Shown: positions 31,628-43,594 of the stretch, piece by piece
Position numbering within the stretch: position 1 is the stretch's first letter
Layout: each line of letters begins with the position of its first letter
Assembly: GCF_012489685.1 (NCBI RefSeq)
Contig: NC_080042.1
Coordinates: forward strand, 16,134,150 to 16,198,149
From: Lotus japonicus
Taxonomy: Eukaryota > Streptophyta > Magnoliopsida > Fabales > Fabaceae
DNA length: 64,000 nucleotides
Direction: 5' to 3'
Program-made: the position numbers and the translations under genes
The notes under the pieces: model-generated
The model's input: the letters and a program-made list of their open reading frames with translations, nothing else
The model's database searches: none
What the model was told of the DNA's origin: nothing

Positions 31628-34299
31628 CTATGGTTTATCAGTTCGACGCAGAAGTTCCATCATCATGTGCTTCATTTCAATTAGCATGGATTCATGAGTG
31701 TCAAGACGCTGTTCCATGATGTCGAGTCTGGATGAGCTTGACTGAGTAGAACCGGAAGGAACATTCTGAGCAGCTTGAGGATCTGGAATGGAAGCAGAAG
31801 CAGCAGGAGTAAACACTACTGGTGCAAGTGCTTGGCATCTAAGAGCTTCAGCCTCAGCTTCAAGTCGTTCTGCTTCAAGTCGTTCTGCCTCTAATCGAGC
31901 TTCAGCCTCAGACTTAGGTCAGTCTGACCGTGCACATTGCGTAGCATCAAAGAGGCTTCATGATAGAAAATATTGATGCACTCAGAGAGAGATGTGGGTC
32001 GGAGGTGAGTATAAGGAATTATGGAGAGGTTGGTTTCAGGAGAGGCTGGGTGATTGCTGCTGTGGGCTTCAGAGGCACCTTGTGGAGAGCCAATGTTAAA
32101 CATTTGAGCATTGGGTTCAGAGGTTCCAAGGTGAGGTTCTGAAGTTTCAACCAGAGGATGAGGTGATCTAACCGAGGATTGGTTAGACACAGATTGTTCT
32201 GGTTCAGGTTCTGGTTGAATAGGCTCTTGTTGGTCAGGGGCAGGGTGAGCTTGTTGAGCCAAAGGGTCTGCCTCTTGTAAAGGATTGGCCAAGATAGGTT
32301 CATCTGGGTCAACTAGACGTTCAGGTCTAGGGCCAGGATATCTCCTAGGGCTTGGACAAGTGAGATAATACTCTTCTAAGGTAGACACCTTTTCTTTTCT
32401 GACCTCCATGAATTTTCTAATGGATTCAGAGTTATTGGAGGGAGAAGAGTCAGCAACATTGGTTGGGAAGGATACAGGAGAAAAGGCTGTGGAAGAGTCT
32501 GTATCCGTAGGTCTGAGAGCCAGTCGTTCTGATGCTCTTGGGACAGAGTGATCAGAGGTTCTGGGTCCAGGTTCTGTTTGGGTAGGCTCTGGTTGTTCAT
32601 GAATGATGGGTTCAGAAGTTAATGGGTTGTAGGGGATGGTAATGGGAGAGGTTGGTTCTTCTGACCTAGAGGGTTGGTTCTGGAGCAAATTCCAGAGAGG
32701 TGCTTCAGTAGGGGAAGGTTGAAAGAACGAAGACCTTGGGGAATGTGGTGGAGAGGTGGTTTGTGCAGCTGGTTGGGATTCAGGAATAGGAGTGAGGGGA
32801 TTTGAAGAGTGTTTGAGCATGGCAGATATGGGGAGTGCATCAAATAAATTCAAATCATCATCAGAAGCAATTGCAGACTTACTTGTAATTGCTGATGATC
32901 TTGTCACTCTGGCAGGAGGTTCAGTCCTTCTGACCACTTCAGCAGCTGGTTCCACCCGAGTAGGCTTCACCACGATTCTGACCTGCTTCTTCTTCTTCTT
33001 AGGAGGACCATCCTCATTATCACCATCATCACCATCATCACCATCATCAGGCTTGCTGGTTTCATCTTGCTTTCTCTTGAGTTGACCAGCCTTCTTCTTT
33101 TTGATCAGAGGGACATCTGATTCCTCAGAAGATTCTTCTAGGATCATCTTCCTCTGAACTTTCTTCTTGGGAGGAGAAGGAAACTCTGGAGCTGGCGGCA
33201 GTCTGCTGAAGAAGTCATCGAGATCAATTTCGAATCCTTGAGCCCTTAGGTCTTCAACATAGCACCTAATGGCGTCAGGATTGTCTGCCTGAGTCCACAG
33301 AGGGTAGTCATTCAGAGGCATCCTTCTACTTCTGATCTCAGAAGATGTGTCTTCATGGGCAGGAGCAATCTTCTTCTTGATTAGGCCCATCTTCTTTAGA
33401 GAGTTTGCCGTGAAGACATCACTGACAATGGTGGTCAGATCCTCTGTGCATCCAGCATTTATCAGATCTTGAACGAGGCCACTCTCAATGAAGAGATCAG
33501 ACAAAAGTCTCCCGAAGGGAATATACTTGATCGCTGACTTGATGGAGGCAGTGGTACGAGACTTCCGGATACATTCCTTCAAGTAGGAGAACAGGAAGTA
33601 GGGAAGGCAGATCTTCTTCTGGTCTTGGATGAAGAACAACATCACCTTCTGGTTGAAGTTGATGTAGTCTGGGGAACTGCCCTTTGGTCTCTGGTTTATG
33701 CAGTGGAGCAGGATCTTGTGCCAGATTCTGAGCTTAGGATGAAGGTCCATCACCTTGTAATTCGTCTTGCCCGGTTTGTAATTGGTGTACAGGGCCTGGT
33801 TGATTGTATCCTTGGTGCTGGGTTTCAGCTTCGATTCCGTGAGTTGGAAACGATACCCAAAAGCAGTGTCTGCACCCAGCAAGTTCACGAAGGACTTCTC
33901 TGTGATGATGATCTTTCTTCCAAGAATGTGAGATACCACCTGAGTATCATCGCAGTCGGCGTGCTTCCAGAATTCCTTGATCAGTTTATCATACACCGGT
34001 CCTCGAAGTCTGTTGAAGTAATTTCCCCAACCTTGAACTTGGACTTCAGGACGAAGATCATACCCATTTGCAGCCAGGTTGTCGAGGTCGAATCTCCATT
34101 CTGCCAGGACTTGAAGTTCCTCAGGAACATATACGCAGTGAACGGCACAGCCCCGTTCTGCAATTGGAATAATCTGCTCTTGAGCTTGACCTTGATCTGG
34201 TGTCGGATTCTCAGGGCCCCTTTGACCCGTTGCTAGACCAACTACCATGTGAGGGAACTGGGTTGCATCTGCAGTAGTTCTTCTGGTTTGACTCACCAT
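31628..34299 (-). pseudogene. Copia copy 2 env-like ORF3 with internal deletion
   Basis: The frame starts MVSQTRRTT and matches copy 1 through the globular domain, the basic/acidic linker and the P/E/S-rich region. It does not have copy 1's stop at the equivalent of 14498. After GQTDLS it shifts frame at about 31918, where more than 200 bases present in copy 1 (most of the coiled coil) are lost between similar GAGGCTGAAGC-type repeats. It stops at 31891. The original C-terminus survives in another frame at 31628-31816, ending RRTDKP. The sense of the function is as for copy 1. Confidence 0.82.
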
Positions 34300-34740
34300 T
34301 TTTGAAGCGGTTGAAGGTTTGAGGTAGAAGATGAAGGTTGAAGGATGAAGAGAGATCGAGAGAGAAATCGAGGATAAGCGGTTTCGAAAAGCAGAGAGAG
34401 AGAGTAAAAACCGGAAGTGAAAGAGATCGTGTGTGTATAGTGGGTTTTGACAAATAACCGTTGTTGATTCAAAAAGCACTTTAAGATCAACGGTTGAAAA
34501 TTAAAGATAGATAGTAACAGTAAATACACAAATCACACACAGGAGAGAAGCACATCTACACGCAATCATAACAGACTGTCACACGGGCACAAGGAACTAT
34601 GCATCAGAAATGCTGACACACGTGTTGCTGTCTCAGCTTCAGAGTCAGTACCAGTGGGTACACACACTCTGATTGAGTTACCTTCTGGACTAGACATCTT
34701 CTGATCAAGAAGTATCATAGTCAGAGGTTCTGATCCATCT

Positions 34741-37700
34741 TCACTCTGGACAAAAGTCCATGTTTAAATTTTTCAGAATAAAATTAAATCTATCCTCTGC
34801 TAAGGGCTTTGTAAAGATATCTGCCCATTGATGGTCAGTATCAACAAACTTCAGAAGAAGTACGCCCTTCTGTACATAATCTCTAATAAAGTGATACTTT
34901 ACCTCAATGTGCTTTGCCCTTGAATGCAAGATAGGATTCTTACTCAATGAGATTGCAGCAGTGTTATCACAATAGATTGGGATATTGCTCTCAAGGATCT
35001 GATAATCCTCCAGCTGATGTTTCATCCAGAGCATCTGAGTGCTGCATATTGCTGCTGAGATATATTCTGCCTCTGCAGTTGATAGTGCTATGGTTGATTG
35101 CCTCTTGCTTGCCCATGAGACTAGATTGCTTCCCAGAAATTGACAATTTCCAGAAGTACTTTTTCTCTCTGTTCTATCTCCAGCATAATCAGCATCACAG
35201 TAACCTGAAAGCTTATACTCTGATGTTTTCTTATACATCAAGCCAAGGTTAGTGGTGCCTTTCAGATACCTTAGGATCCTCTTAACAGCAGTTAAGTGGG
35301 TTTCCCTTGGATCTGATTGGAAACGAGCACATAAATGAACACTAAATAGTATGTCTGGCCTAGATGCAGTTAAGTATAGAAGTGAACCTATCATGCCACG
35401 ATAGAGCTTCTGACATACTTTACCACTTTTATCTTCTTTCTCCAGAATGCATGTAGGATGCATTGGAGTCTTGGCCACTGTAGATTCCAGCATATTGAAC
35501 TTCTTCAGAAGTTCTTTAGTGTACTTGCTCTGATGGATATATGTTCCTTCTGGTGTTTGATCAACTTGTATTCCCAGAAAGTACTTTAATTCTCCCATCA
35601 TACTCATCTCAAATTCAGCCTGCATCATCTCAGAAAATTCTTTGCATAGAGATTGATTAGCAGAACCAAATATAATATCATCAACATAAATTTGCACAAT
35701 TAAGATATCATCTTTATAAGTCTTGCAAAAAAGAGTTGTATCTACTTTACCCCTTACAAACTCATTCTCCAGAAGGAATGAGCTAAGTCTCTCATACCAT
35801 GCTCTGGGAGCTTGCTTCAGACCGTAGAGTGATTTCTTCAATTTGAACACATGGTCTGGTTTCTTCTCATCTTCAAAACCTGGGGGTTGATGAACATAGA
35901 CTTCCTCTGAGATATAACCATTTAGGAAGGCACTCTTCACGTCCATCTGATGTAGAACTATGTTGTGATTTACTGAGAAAGAGATCAACAGTCTGATTGC
36001 CTCCAGTCTTGCTACTGGAGCAAATGTTTCAGTGTAGTCTATTCCTTCCTGCTGGCTGTAGCCTTGAGCAACTAGCCTTGCCTTGTTTCTGACTACATCT
36101 CCTTTCTCATTCAGCTTGTTTCTGAATACCCATTCCGTTCCAATGACATGGGTATTCTCAGGCTTCTTCACTAAGCTCCAAACATCGTTCTTGGAGAATT
36201 GATTCAATTCTTCTTCCATGGCCAGAATCCAATCCTTGTCCTGAAGAGCTTCATCTATGGACTTGGGTTCAATTAAGGACACCAATCCTTTCAGACTGAG
36301 CAAGGTCTCTTCAGAGGGTCTGAAGGCAGATCTGGTTCTGACTGGTTCGTCTTTGTTGCCCAAAATCAATTCCTTAGGGTGAGCTGCAGTGATTCTGCTC
36401 TTCTTCAGAGTTTGTGAGTTAGAGGGACCAGCTTCTTCCTCTGGTTCATCTTCCTCTGGCTCAACTTCCTCTGGAGCTTTGCCTTTGTCAGAAACATTAA
36501 TGCTTAAATCTGCAAACTTTTCAACTAGCTTTGACTGGTCAGAGTCAAGCTTATCGTCAAATCTAACATGAATAGATTCTTCAATAGTCTTAGCATCAAT
36601 ATTATAAAATCTAAAACCTTTAGATCTCTCAGAGTAACCGAGTAATAGACACTTAGAAGACTTAGCATCAAATTTATGCAATCTATCCTTAGTATTGAGA
36701 ACATAACAAACACCGCCAAAAGGATGAAAATAAGAAATGTTGGGTTTTATGTTCTTCCACAATTCATAAGGAGTCTTATTCAGAATTGGTCTCACAGAGA
36801 TTCTGTTCTGAATGTAACATGCTGTATTTACTGCCTCTGCCCAAAAGTGCTTAGCCATGCCAGTTTCTTGGAGCATGGTTCTAGCCATCTCCTGAAGAGT
36901 TCTGTTCTTCCTCTCAACAACACCATTTTGTTGAGGAGTTCTGGGACAAGAGAAATCATGTGCAATTCCATAGGAATCAAACAGACTCTCAAACTTGTCA
37001 TTCTCAAACTCTCCACCATGGTCACTTCTGACACGCACAATCCTACAAGCCTTCTCGTTTTGCACTTGAGCAATGAAGGTAGAGAACACAGCATGAGACT
37101 CATCCTTGCGGGTTAGAAACTTTACCCATGTCAAGCGGCTATAGTCATCAACGATAACCATCCCATATCTCTTGCCACCTATAGACTCAGTTTTCACTGG
37201 TCCAAAAAGGTCGATATGCAGAAGTTCCAACGGCCTTGAGGTTTAGACAACATTCTTTGCCTTGAAAGGGACTTTTGTGAATTTGCCTTTCTGACATGCT
37301 TCACAAAGAGCGTCTGAAGCGAACTTCAGATTGGGTAAGCCCCTGACAAGGTTTAGCTTGCTCAGCTGAGAAATCTTTCTCATACTGGCATGCCCTAACC
37401 GTCTATGCCATACCCACTGCTCTTCATTAACAGACAGAAGGCACTTCACATTCTGAGCCTCCAACTCAGATAATCTGATCTTATAAATGTTGTTCTTCCT
37501 CTTGCTGTTAAACAGAACAGAGCCATCGATTTGACTTACAGCCCGGCAGGACTTTTGATTGAATATAACATCATAACCCTTGTCAGCTAATTGACTTATA
37601 GACAATAAGTTATGTGTTAAGCCGTCTACCAATAACACATTATCAATGCATGGACTACTATCTACACAAATAGTACCAGTACCAACAATTTTACCCTTTT

Positions 37701-37845
37701 CATTTCCTCCAAAGCCAACTTCGCCTCCAGGCTTAAGTTTCAGCTCTCGGAACATACGCCTTTCTCCCGTCATATGACGCGAGCATCCACTGTCCAGATA
37801 CCATGATTGGTGTTTCAGTGGAGCTATCAAGGATATCTGCAACAT
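34741..37845 (-). pseudogene. Copia copy 2 Pol with one nonsense codon
   Basis: The same 1034-codon frame as copy 1, holding PR, INT, RT and RNase H. It is interrupted by TAA at 37243-37245, where copy 1 has TCA (Ser), just after the integrase zinc-binding region. The remainder, 37230-34741, is open and retains the integrase core, YVDD and RNase H motifs. The frame overlaps gag by 113 bases, exactly as in copy 1. Confidence 0.9.
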
Positions 37846-39643
37846 AGATAATCTTGTCCTTCGGTACCCACTTCCTGGGTCCTCTCTTGTTAGTTACCTC
37901 AGAGGTTCTGATCACCTTGGGTGTCTCAACATGATATTTTAAAGGAATATTTGCATGATATTTAGTCATAGAGAAAGATCCCTTTTTAAGAGGGTTTTTA
38001 GCAACTTTAGCAGGTACAGGATCAGGCAATATGGTACCAGAGGGAACAAAGCATTCATACAAGGATTTAGCTTTAGACACAGAGGGCTCATTTCTAATTG
38101 GTTTAGAATAGCCAATGCCATGCATTCCATTTCTGCTTACGCCATAGATCATTGAAGCCATTAAGCTTCTATCCACGCTTTTAGCTAGGAATCTTTGAAA
38201 AGACTTTTCATACTTAGATTCATTTCTACAATCAGAGGCATCACAGGCAGCAATTTCTTCTAACTTAGCAATCTGGTTCTTAAGCACAGAGTTAGAATTG
38301 ATCAAGGCATGATTATCATTTTTCAAATCAGAAATAATTTTCTCATGTTCAGAAGGAGTCTTGGAAACAGCAGATAAGTTCTTTTTCAGCTTCTTATGCT
38401 TAGACAATAAGGAGTTATACTTATCCATAATATCAGACAATGCATGTTTCAGTTCAGAGGTAGAGAAAGAAGCGAATACCTCATTTTCATCGTCTGAGTT
38501 AGGATTTCCTTCTGATTCTGAGTCAGAGTCAACAGCTCCCTTTGACTCTGCTTCCTTGTCTTTGACAATAGCCATGAGTCCTTGGACTTCACTATCAGAG
38601 TCAACATCCTCTGACTCTGATTCATCAAATGTCACCATCAGACTCTTCTTTGTCTTGAAGTGCTTCTTTGGCTTCTTGTTCTTCTTCAATTTTGGACAGT
38701 CACTTTTGTAGTGCCCTGATTCTTTGCACTCAAAGCATGTGACTTCCTTAAGTGAGGACTTCTTCTGACCTGAGGATTCAGACTTTCCTCTTGCCTTTCC
38801 AGAGCCTTTGTATTTGCTCTGCCTGTGCTTCCCGATGCGATTGAGTTTCTTGGAGATCAGAGTCAGCTCATCTTCATCAGAATCTTCTAACGCTTCTTCA
38901 GATTCCTCTTCTTCAGCTTGAAGAGCTTTTGACTTCTCAACCTTAGCCTTTTCAGATTTAGATTTCAAGGCTATGGACTTTTTCCTCAGATCTTGCATCT
39001 CTGAGCGCTTCAGCTCATGGCATTTCAAAATGCTGATGAGTTCTTCTAAACTCATATTCTCAACATCTCTCGTGAGCTCTATTGAAGTCACTAAAGGCAT
39101 CCAACTTTCAGGAAGACACCTGATGACCCTTATGACATGATCTTTTGTTGTGTAGCTCTTGTTGAGAGGTCGTATGCCAGCTACAAGCAACTGAAATCTG
39201 GAGAACATTTCTTCAATGGACTCATTTGGCTCCATGATGAAGGATTCATACTTTTGGATCAAAGACAATGCCTTTGATTCTTTGACTTTCTTGTTTCCTT
39301 CATGAGACATCTTCAGAGATTCGAAAATGCCTTTCGCAAACTCACGATCTGTAATCTTCTGGTACTCTTCATAGGAAATAGCACTTAGAAGAATTGCTCT
39401 TGCTTTGTGATGTTGTGAGTACAGCTTCTTTTGATCTGCAGTCATCTCTGACCTTGGGATCTTCTTGCCATCTGCATCAACTGGACGCTCGTAGCCATCC
39501 ACAATAATATCCCAGAGATCTGCATCAAAACCCAGAAAGAAACTTTCCAGTCTATCTTTCCAATATTCGAACCTTTGACCGTCGAATATAGGAGGCTTTG
39601 CATTGTAACCATCTCTTTGAGTTTCACTGGTGGTGGCAGCCAT
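37733..39643 (-). CDS. Copia copy 2 Gag
   Basis: A 636-aa Gag nearly identical to copy 1, with the CCHC knuckle [14 protein letters not shown]. It has three extra residues from a 9-bp duplication (HVIRVIRC against HVIRC). No stops. The 3' end overlaps pol. It should be able to make particles if transcribed. Confidence 0.9.
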   Translation of the reverse strand: MAATTSETQRDGYNAKPPIFDGQRFEYWKDRLESFFLGFDADLWDIIVDGYERPVDADGKKIPRSEMTADQKKLYSQHHKARAILLSAISYEEYQKITDREFAKGIFESLKMSHEGNKKVKESKALSLIQKYESFIMEPNESIEEMFSRFQLLVAGIRPLNKSYTTKDHVIRVIRCLPESWMPLVTSIELTRDVENMSLEELISILKCHELKRSEMQDLRKKSIALKSKSEKAKVEKSKALQAEEEESEEALEDSDEDELTLISKKLNRIGKHRQSKYKGSGKARGKSESSGQKKSSLKEVTCFECKESGHYKSDCPKLKKNKKPKKHFKTKKSLMVTFDESESEDVDSDSEVQGLMAIVKDKEAESKGAVDSDSESEGNPNSDDENEVFASFSTSELKHALSDIMDKYNSLLSKHKKLKKNLSAVSKTPSEHEKIISDLKNDNHALINSNSVLKNQIAKLEEIAACDASDCRNESKYEKSFQRFLAKSVDRSLMASMIYGVSRNGMHGIGYSKPIRNEPSVSKAKSLYECFVPSGTILPDPVPAKVAKNPLKKGSFSMTKYHANIPLKYHVETPKVIRTSEVTNKRGPRKWVPKDKIIYVADILDSSTETPIMVSGQWMLASYDGRKAYVPRAET

Positions 39644-39701
39644 TGTTTTTCACACTGGCCCGGATCACTGAACACTGTTAGGTGTGGTAATCAGAACTTG
39701 C

Positions 39702-39713
39702 GCTCTGATACCA
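39702..39713 (-). other. Primer-binding site, Copia copy 2
   Basis: Minus strand reads TGGTATCAGAGC, a perfect initiator tRNA-Met match, two bases from the LTR. Confidence 0.88.
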
Positions 39714-40051
39714 ATTGAAGGTATGAAAAACGGTAGAAAGGGGGGTTTGAATAACGTTTTCAGTATAAAACATCCACCTTAAAGATTTTGACAAATCTTT
39801 CGAGAACTTAAGTGCTAAAGATAAGAGATAGAAAAGCACACAAGGATTTTATCCTGGTTCACTTGATAAATCACTCAAGCTACTCCAGTCCACCTGTTAA
39901 GGTGATTTCTTCCTTCTTAGAATGAAGGCAATCCACTAATCAGGTAAGAGTTACAACTGCACTTGAAACCTACAAGTGACTAACAATTACGCTGACTTAG
40001 CTCACACTAAGATTCACTCTCTTAGTCTTCTCTAGGATCCGATCAACCTTG

Positions 40052-40420
40052 TGTTGGGTCCAGGTGGGCCAGCATCCTGCTTGCCTGCAGGTAGCATTCG
40101 AAACGGGGCGCTGTCTGCTACGCTATAAGAAATAACGTTGCGCCCTCACTAACACCAATTGGTTTTGGCGTAGTGGTAAGCGCGTGATCCTACAAGTGGT
40201 ATCAGAGCCAAGTCCCGTGTTCGAATCCCACGGAAGGCATGTTGTGCAGCTAGTTTGGCTGGCAGGTGCTGGGGGGGGGATTTTTGGGTCCAGGTGGGCC
40301 AGCATCCTGCCTGCAGGTAGCATTCGAAACGGGGCGCTGTCTGCTACGCTATAAGAAATAACGTTGCGCCCTCACTAACACCAATTGGTTTTGGCGTAGT
40401 GGTAAGCGCGTGATCCTACA
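40052..40420 (+). mobile_element. TRIM retroelement with tRNA-like promoter boxes
   Basis: A 369-bp element starting TGTTGGGTCC and ending CCTACA, flanked by CCTTG (40047-40051 and 40421-40425). Two direct LTRs (40052-40194 and 40282-40420) flank an 87-bp interior. The interior has a tRNA-Met type PBS (TGGTATCAGAGCC, 40197-40209) and a G9 tract (40271-40279) as polypurine tract. This is the terminal-repeat-in-miniature architecture. It has no ORF and depends on other elements. Confidence 0.88.
40166..40228 (+). promoter_or_regulatory. tRNA-like A box and B box in the TRIM
   Basis: TGGCGTAGTGG (40166-40176) fits the Pol III A box TRGYNNARNNGG. TGTTCGAATCC (40218-40228) fits the B box GGTTCGANTCC with one mismatch, and CCGTG/CACGG can pair around it like a T arm. 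The boxes are about 41 bp apart, within tRNA-like range. The A box is in the LTR and the B box in the interior, with the PBS between them. There is no acceptor stem, so it is not a tRNA gene. Confidence 0.6.
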
Positions 40421-41301
40421 CCTTGATCTCCTAAAGGAACTAAACAAACTGTTTATCAAAGAATTGTTTACAAGAGATTTGCTTCTAAAAAGCTAATAGT
40501 AAACTCAATGAATTTCAGATGAAAGAAAGCTTAGAAGAATTTAAGTTTGTCTTGCGCGTATGTGAATGCTTCTAGCCGTTTCTTTCAGTCTTCAGCCTCT
40601 TTATATACTCCAAGGATTAGGGTTGAGCGTTGCATGGGAAATGCTACCGTTGGAGGGCAGTTCTGGAAAATCCAGCTTCTGCTGTGTCTGAGACTGTTAG
40701 GTAGGTCGTCAGGAAGGTACAGTTGCTTTTGTACTTGGATAGCGACTTGACCTTTAAACCTAGGAGACTTCTGATCAGGGGAATGCTTCATATTGGAACT
40801 TGTGAAGCCGGTTGATCAGAGTCAGAGGGAAAGCCCAGATCCTCTGACCATTGTTTCTTCTGATTCTGAACTCAGAGGGAAGAACATGGTCTTCAGAGTA
40901 TCTTGCTTCTGGACATCAGAGTTTCCACTATTCAGCTTCTGGATCTTCAGAGTCTTCTACACCATCAGAATATCTGAGCCTTCAGTGTTTCTTGGTTATC
41001 AGACTTTCTGGATCTTCAGAGCTTCTAGTGACTGAGTCCACATCAGAGTTTGTATAACTTCAGAACTTCTGAAGCTTTTCCACTGTTCATACTGAACATG
41101 GTGAATGCGAAAGCGTTGCTTGGGTTGCTCTTTATACACAGTGCTTCTGATTTGTGTGAGATTGAGTTGAGGTCAGAGCCTGTAAATAGCACACTCAGAA
41201 AAACACGTTAGAGTACCACAATTGTTCATATCAAAAGGTTAACTTGTCATCATCAAAACATAGAGTTGTACTACTAGATCAAAACTTGATCTTACAGTCT
41301 T

Positions 41302-41688
41302 GATTTCTGAGATTTTTCCTAATAGTTCATAACCATTAAGAAGGGCGAGTTTAACGTGTGTTTGCTTGGAGTCGTTTTCCTGAAGTCGTAGCTTTAGGCC
41401 TTGAGTTATTAGGTTAACTCGATTTGAGATTTTGTTAAGTATGCTTGTGAAAGGTACGAAGAACGGAAACACTTTGCATCGGAAGTACACAATGGAAGGA
41501 AAACGCCTAAGGTGAGGGAAACTAACTCTATTAGATAATGTTTTAGGTGTCGAGAATTTGACATATATTGAATATTGATGATTGTTGACTGATTGAGGAA
41601 ATTAGCATTGTGACTGATTAAGGCTTATACCATTGTGACTGCTGAGGCTTCGACCGTTTACTGGTTTCTGTCTAACTGATTTCTAGTG
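41302..41688. other. Spacer between Copia copy 2 and the Tat-like element
   Basis: Non-coding. Phrases such as CTGAGGCTTCGACC resemble the 25810 region of the solo LTR, so it may be part of a diverged LTR that continues at 62770. Confidence 0.4.
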
Positions 41689-41693
41689 GATAT

Positions 41694-42021
41694 TGTTCCA
41701 GCCAAGAACATAGACATAAGGTATAGTACCTAGAGTGAGAGAATTGCAATGTGAGAATCTAGAGAGAGAGCGTGTAACCGCTTAGAGAGAGAGAGAGTAT
41801 AACTGAATTTCAAGTTTGTTATTTCTCAAATGAGCTAAGAGTCTCTTACAATTGGTAACCGCCCCTAATTATAGGCTTGAGGTTGGGCCTAGTGTCCCTA
41901 ACCGTCCTTAGTGGGTCAGTTGGGCCAGTTGGGCCTCTCGTGGGAGGCCCAACTCCCTGGCTCGCGCGTCGCCCTAAGGAAAACGTCCCTGGGCGAGGGC
42001 CCGTAGGGTCTCGCCCAGTCA
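41694..42021 (-). repeat. 3' LTR of the Tat-like element
   Basis: About 328 bp, starting TGTTCCAGCC on the plus strand and matching 62457-62764 with several substitutions and small indels, including a GA-repeat difference. The element is older than the Copia copies. Confidence 0.85.
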
Positions 42022-42464
42022 GCAAGTCCACAAGACACCGAGCTCGAAGCATGAGGGCTAAGAGTGTCTTAAATAATTGAGGCGACAAGTATGAGAAAAA
42101 CTAACTAATGCCAAAGCATAGCGATCAAGAAGGATTGCCAACAAGGCATAGTAGGTAAAGCTAAATTTTTTATTTACTCAACAGGTCCCTCTGAGTCCAC
42201 GAGTCCACGAATGATCTTGCGGTGACAACGCTTGACTCCCTCGCCCAACCGCTGCTGTGACCGCCGTGAGTCATGGTGGCTTGATGCGTGTAGGCCGCGT
42301 GTAACACTCTGACGAAATGCAAAGGTCAGCGAATCTGCAGAATCTCGACCGCTGTCCTCGAAACGTCCCTTCAAATCATGACGGAGCATGCCAATTTGAA
42401 TTCAAACCAATCAACACCAGCCGTTGTGACTTCTCACGCGTAATCCCTTAATGGTCATCCCTTT

Positions 42465-42473
42465 CCTATAAAG
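42465..42473 (+). promoter_or_regulatory. TATA box of the Tat antisense gene
   Basis: CCTATAAAG on the plus strand about 200 bp before the ATG at 42673, opposite to the element's own transcription. Confidence 0.5.
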
Positions 42474-42672
42474 ACGTTGTTACCTCACCCTTCACTTCTT
42501 TTGCAACCACAACTCCTGACCACCCTCTTTGTACGCAAAAGCCCTTCGACAAACCGTTATTCCAGCACCGACAACGCCCCTCGTGCTGCCCTTCTTTCCG
42601 GTGAGTCTTTAGAACATCAAAGTTGCTTTCGTTTCTTCCATTTCACCCCAAAATCTCGTGCCCTTTTCTGCC

Positions 42673-43594
42673 ATGGCATCAAGACGCCGAACCAAGAACT
42701 CGTCCTGCGGCGCTACCGTCGCCACCCCCCTGCTGTACGTTCCTCCCGTCAACCCTCCCACCCAGGGGGAGTCCCTCTTGACAAAAAGGATATTGCCGCT
42801 TTCCGACTTATGTCCTCAGAATCCTTGCCAACTCCTGCTCCAAGGGACCAGTTTGGGGATCAGGTTCCCCTTCTCCCCCTTCATTTGCTCCGTGCTGTGC
42901 AGCATCAACGTCGCCCCGTCCTAACTTCACCCTAACAGCTGGGCCTTCCTGCGATGCTTCGAAATCCTTTGTGACGCAATCTTGCCAGAGCCAGAACCTT
43001 CTCATTTCTTTTATTTCTATGGTGTGGCCATCCAGCCATCACCACCGCGCGACTGGGTCTCCCTGGAGGCCAAGCCCAATCGCCAGCGCTTCAACCCCCT
43101 TTGGACTGCTGTCATGGACGACCTCGCCCGTTGGTATTTCAAAATCGTGGTGTCTCACGAATATCCCGGAGTTTTAACCTTAAGGGACGACACCACCTGC
43201 TTCCCGTTTTACTGGACCAAAGAGATATCCCGGATAGTTGACCCGCCCAAGACAAGATTATCATCAGCTTCCTGGCTAAACTTCCGGTCCTAGACTGCGC
43301 CCGTGTGATCAGTAAAGCTAGGATTTCACCAACTCCCGCATACTTAGGTTTCCCGACCTTCCCTCGATTCGTTCCTTGTCCCTTGCTTTTTTCACGCTTC
43401 TTACATTCTACTGACTTTCCTTTGTTGTCTTTTGAATTAGGGAAAATGAATTTTACCATCGTAGACCTCCTGGCTGCCTTTGAGAAGACGAAGAAAGTTT
43501 CATTTCCTCCTCGAGTCAACTTGAAAGGCGACAAAACATCCTCCCCGCTAAATATGGAGGGCGAGGACAGGAAGCGAGCGTCAGCGAAGAGGCC
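42673..43594 (+). pseudogene. Antisense gene in the Tat-like element, 'putative gypsy type transposon' family, 5' part
   Basis: It reads against gag-PR. The frame starts MASRRRTKN and has a conserved block (FPFSPFICSVL, INVAPS, LHPNSWAFLRCF, SHFFYFYGV) resembling the Transposase_28 'putative gypsy type transposon' domain. The function of that family is not known. TAA at 42922-42924 replaces a probable CAA. A one-base shift occurs near 43255. A probable GT-AG intron (about 43347-43442) precedes an exon beginning KMNFTIVDLLAAF. The inner gypsy element cuts it at 43594, and it continues at 58517. Confidence 0.6.

Larger units (their letters stand above)
29026..41296 (-). mobile_element. SIRE/Maximus-like Copia retrotransposon, copy 2
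   Basis: A second full-length member of the family at 6394-18530, in opposite orientation, 12.3 kb, flanked by GTCTT (29021-29025 and 41297-41301). Gag is open. Pol has one nonsense codon, ORF3 has an internal deletion, the antisense ORF is open, and the 5' LTR carries a nested TRIM. Confidence 0.93.
39716..41296 (-). repeat. 5' LTR of Copia copy 2, with nested TRIM
   Basis: The LTR is about 1207 bp without the insertion 40052-40420 and the extra CCTTG. The TATA box complement is at 40600-40607. The TRIM lies downstream of that TATA box in the transcribed direction, so LTR-driven RNA would include it. Confidence 0.92.

Noticed and set aside
40160..40240. Functional tRNA gene
   Set aside because: A and B boxes are present, but there is no acceptor stem or anticodon arm, and the region is part of a TRIM LTR and interior.
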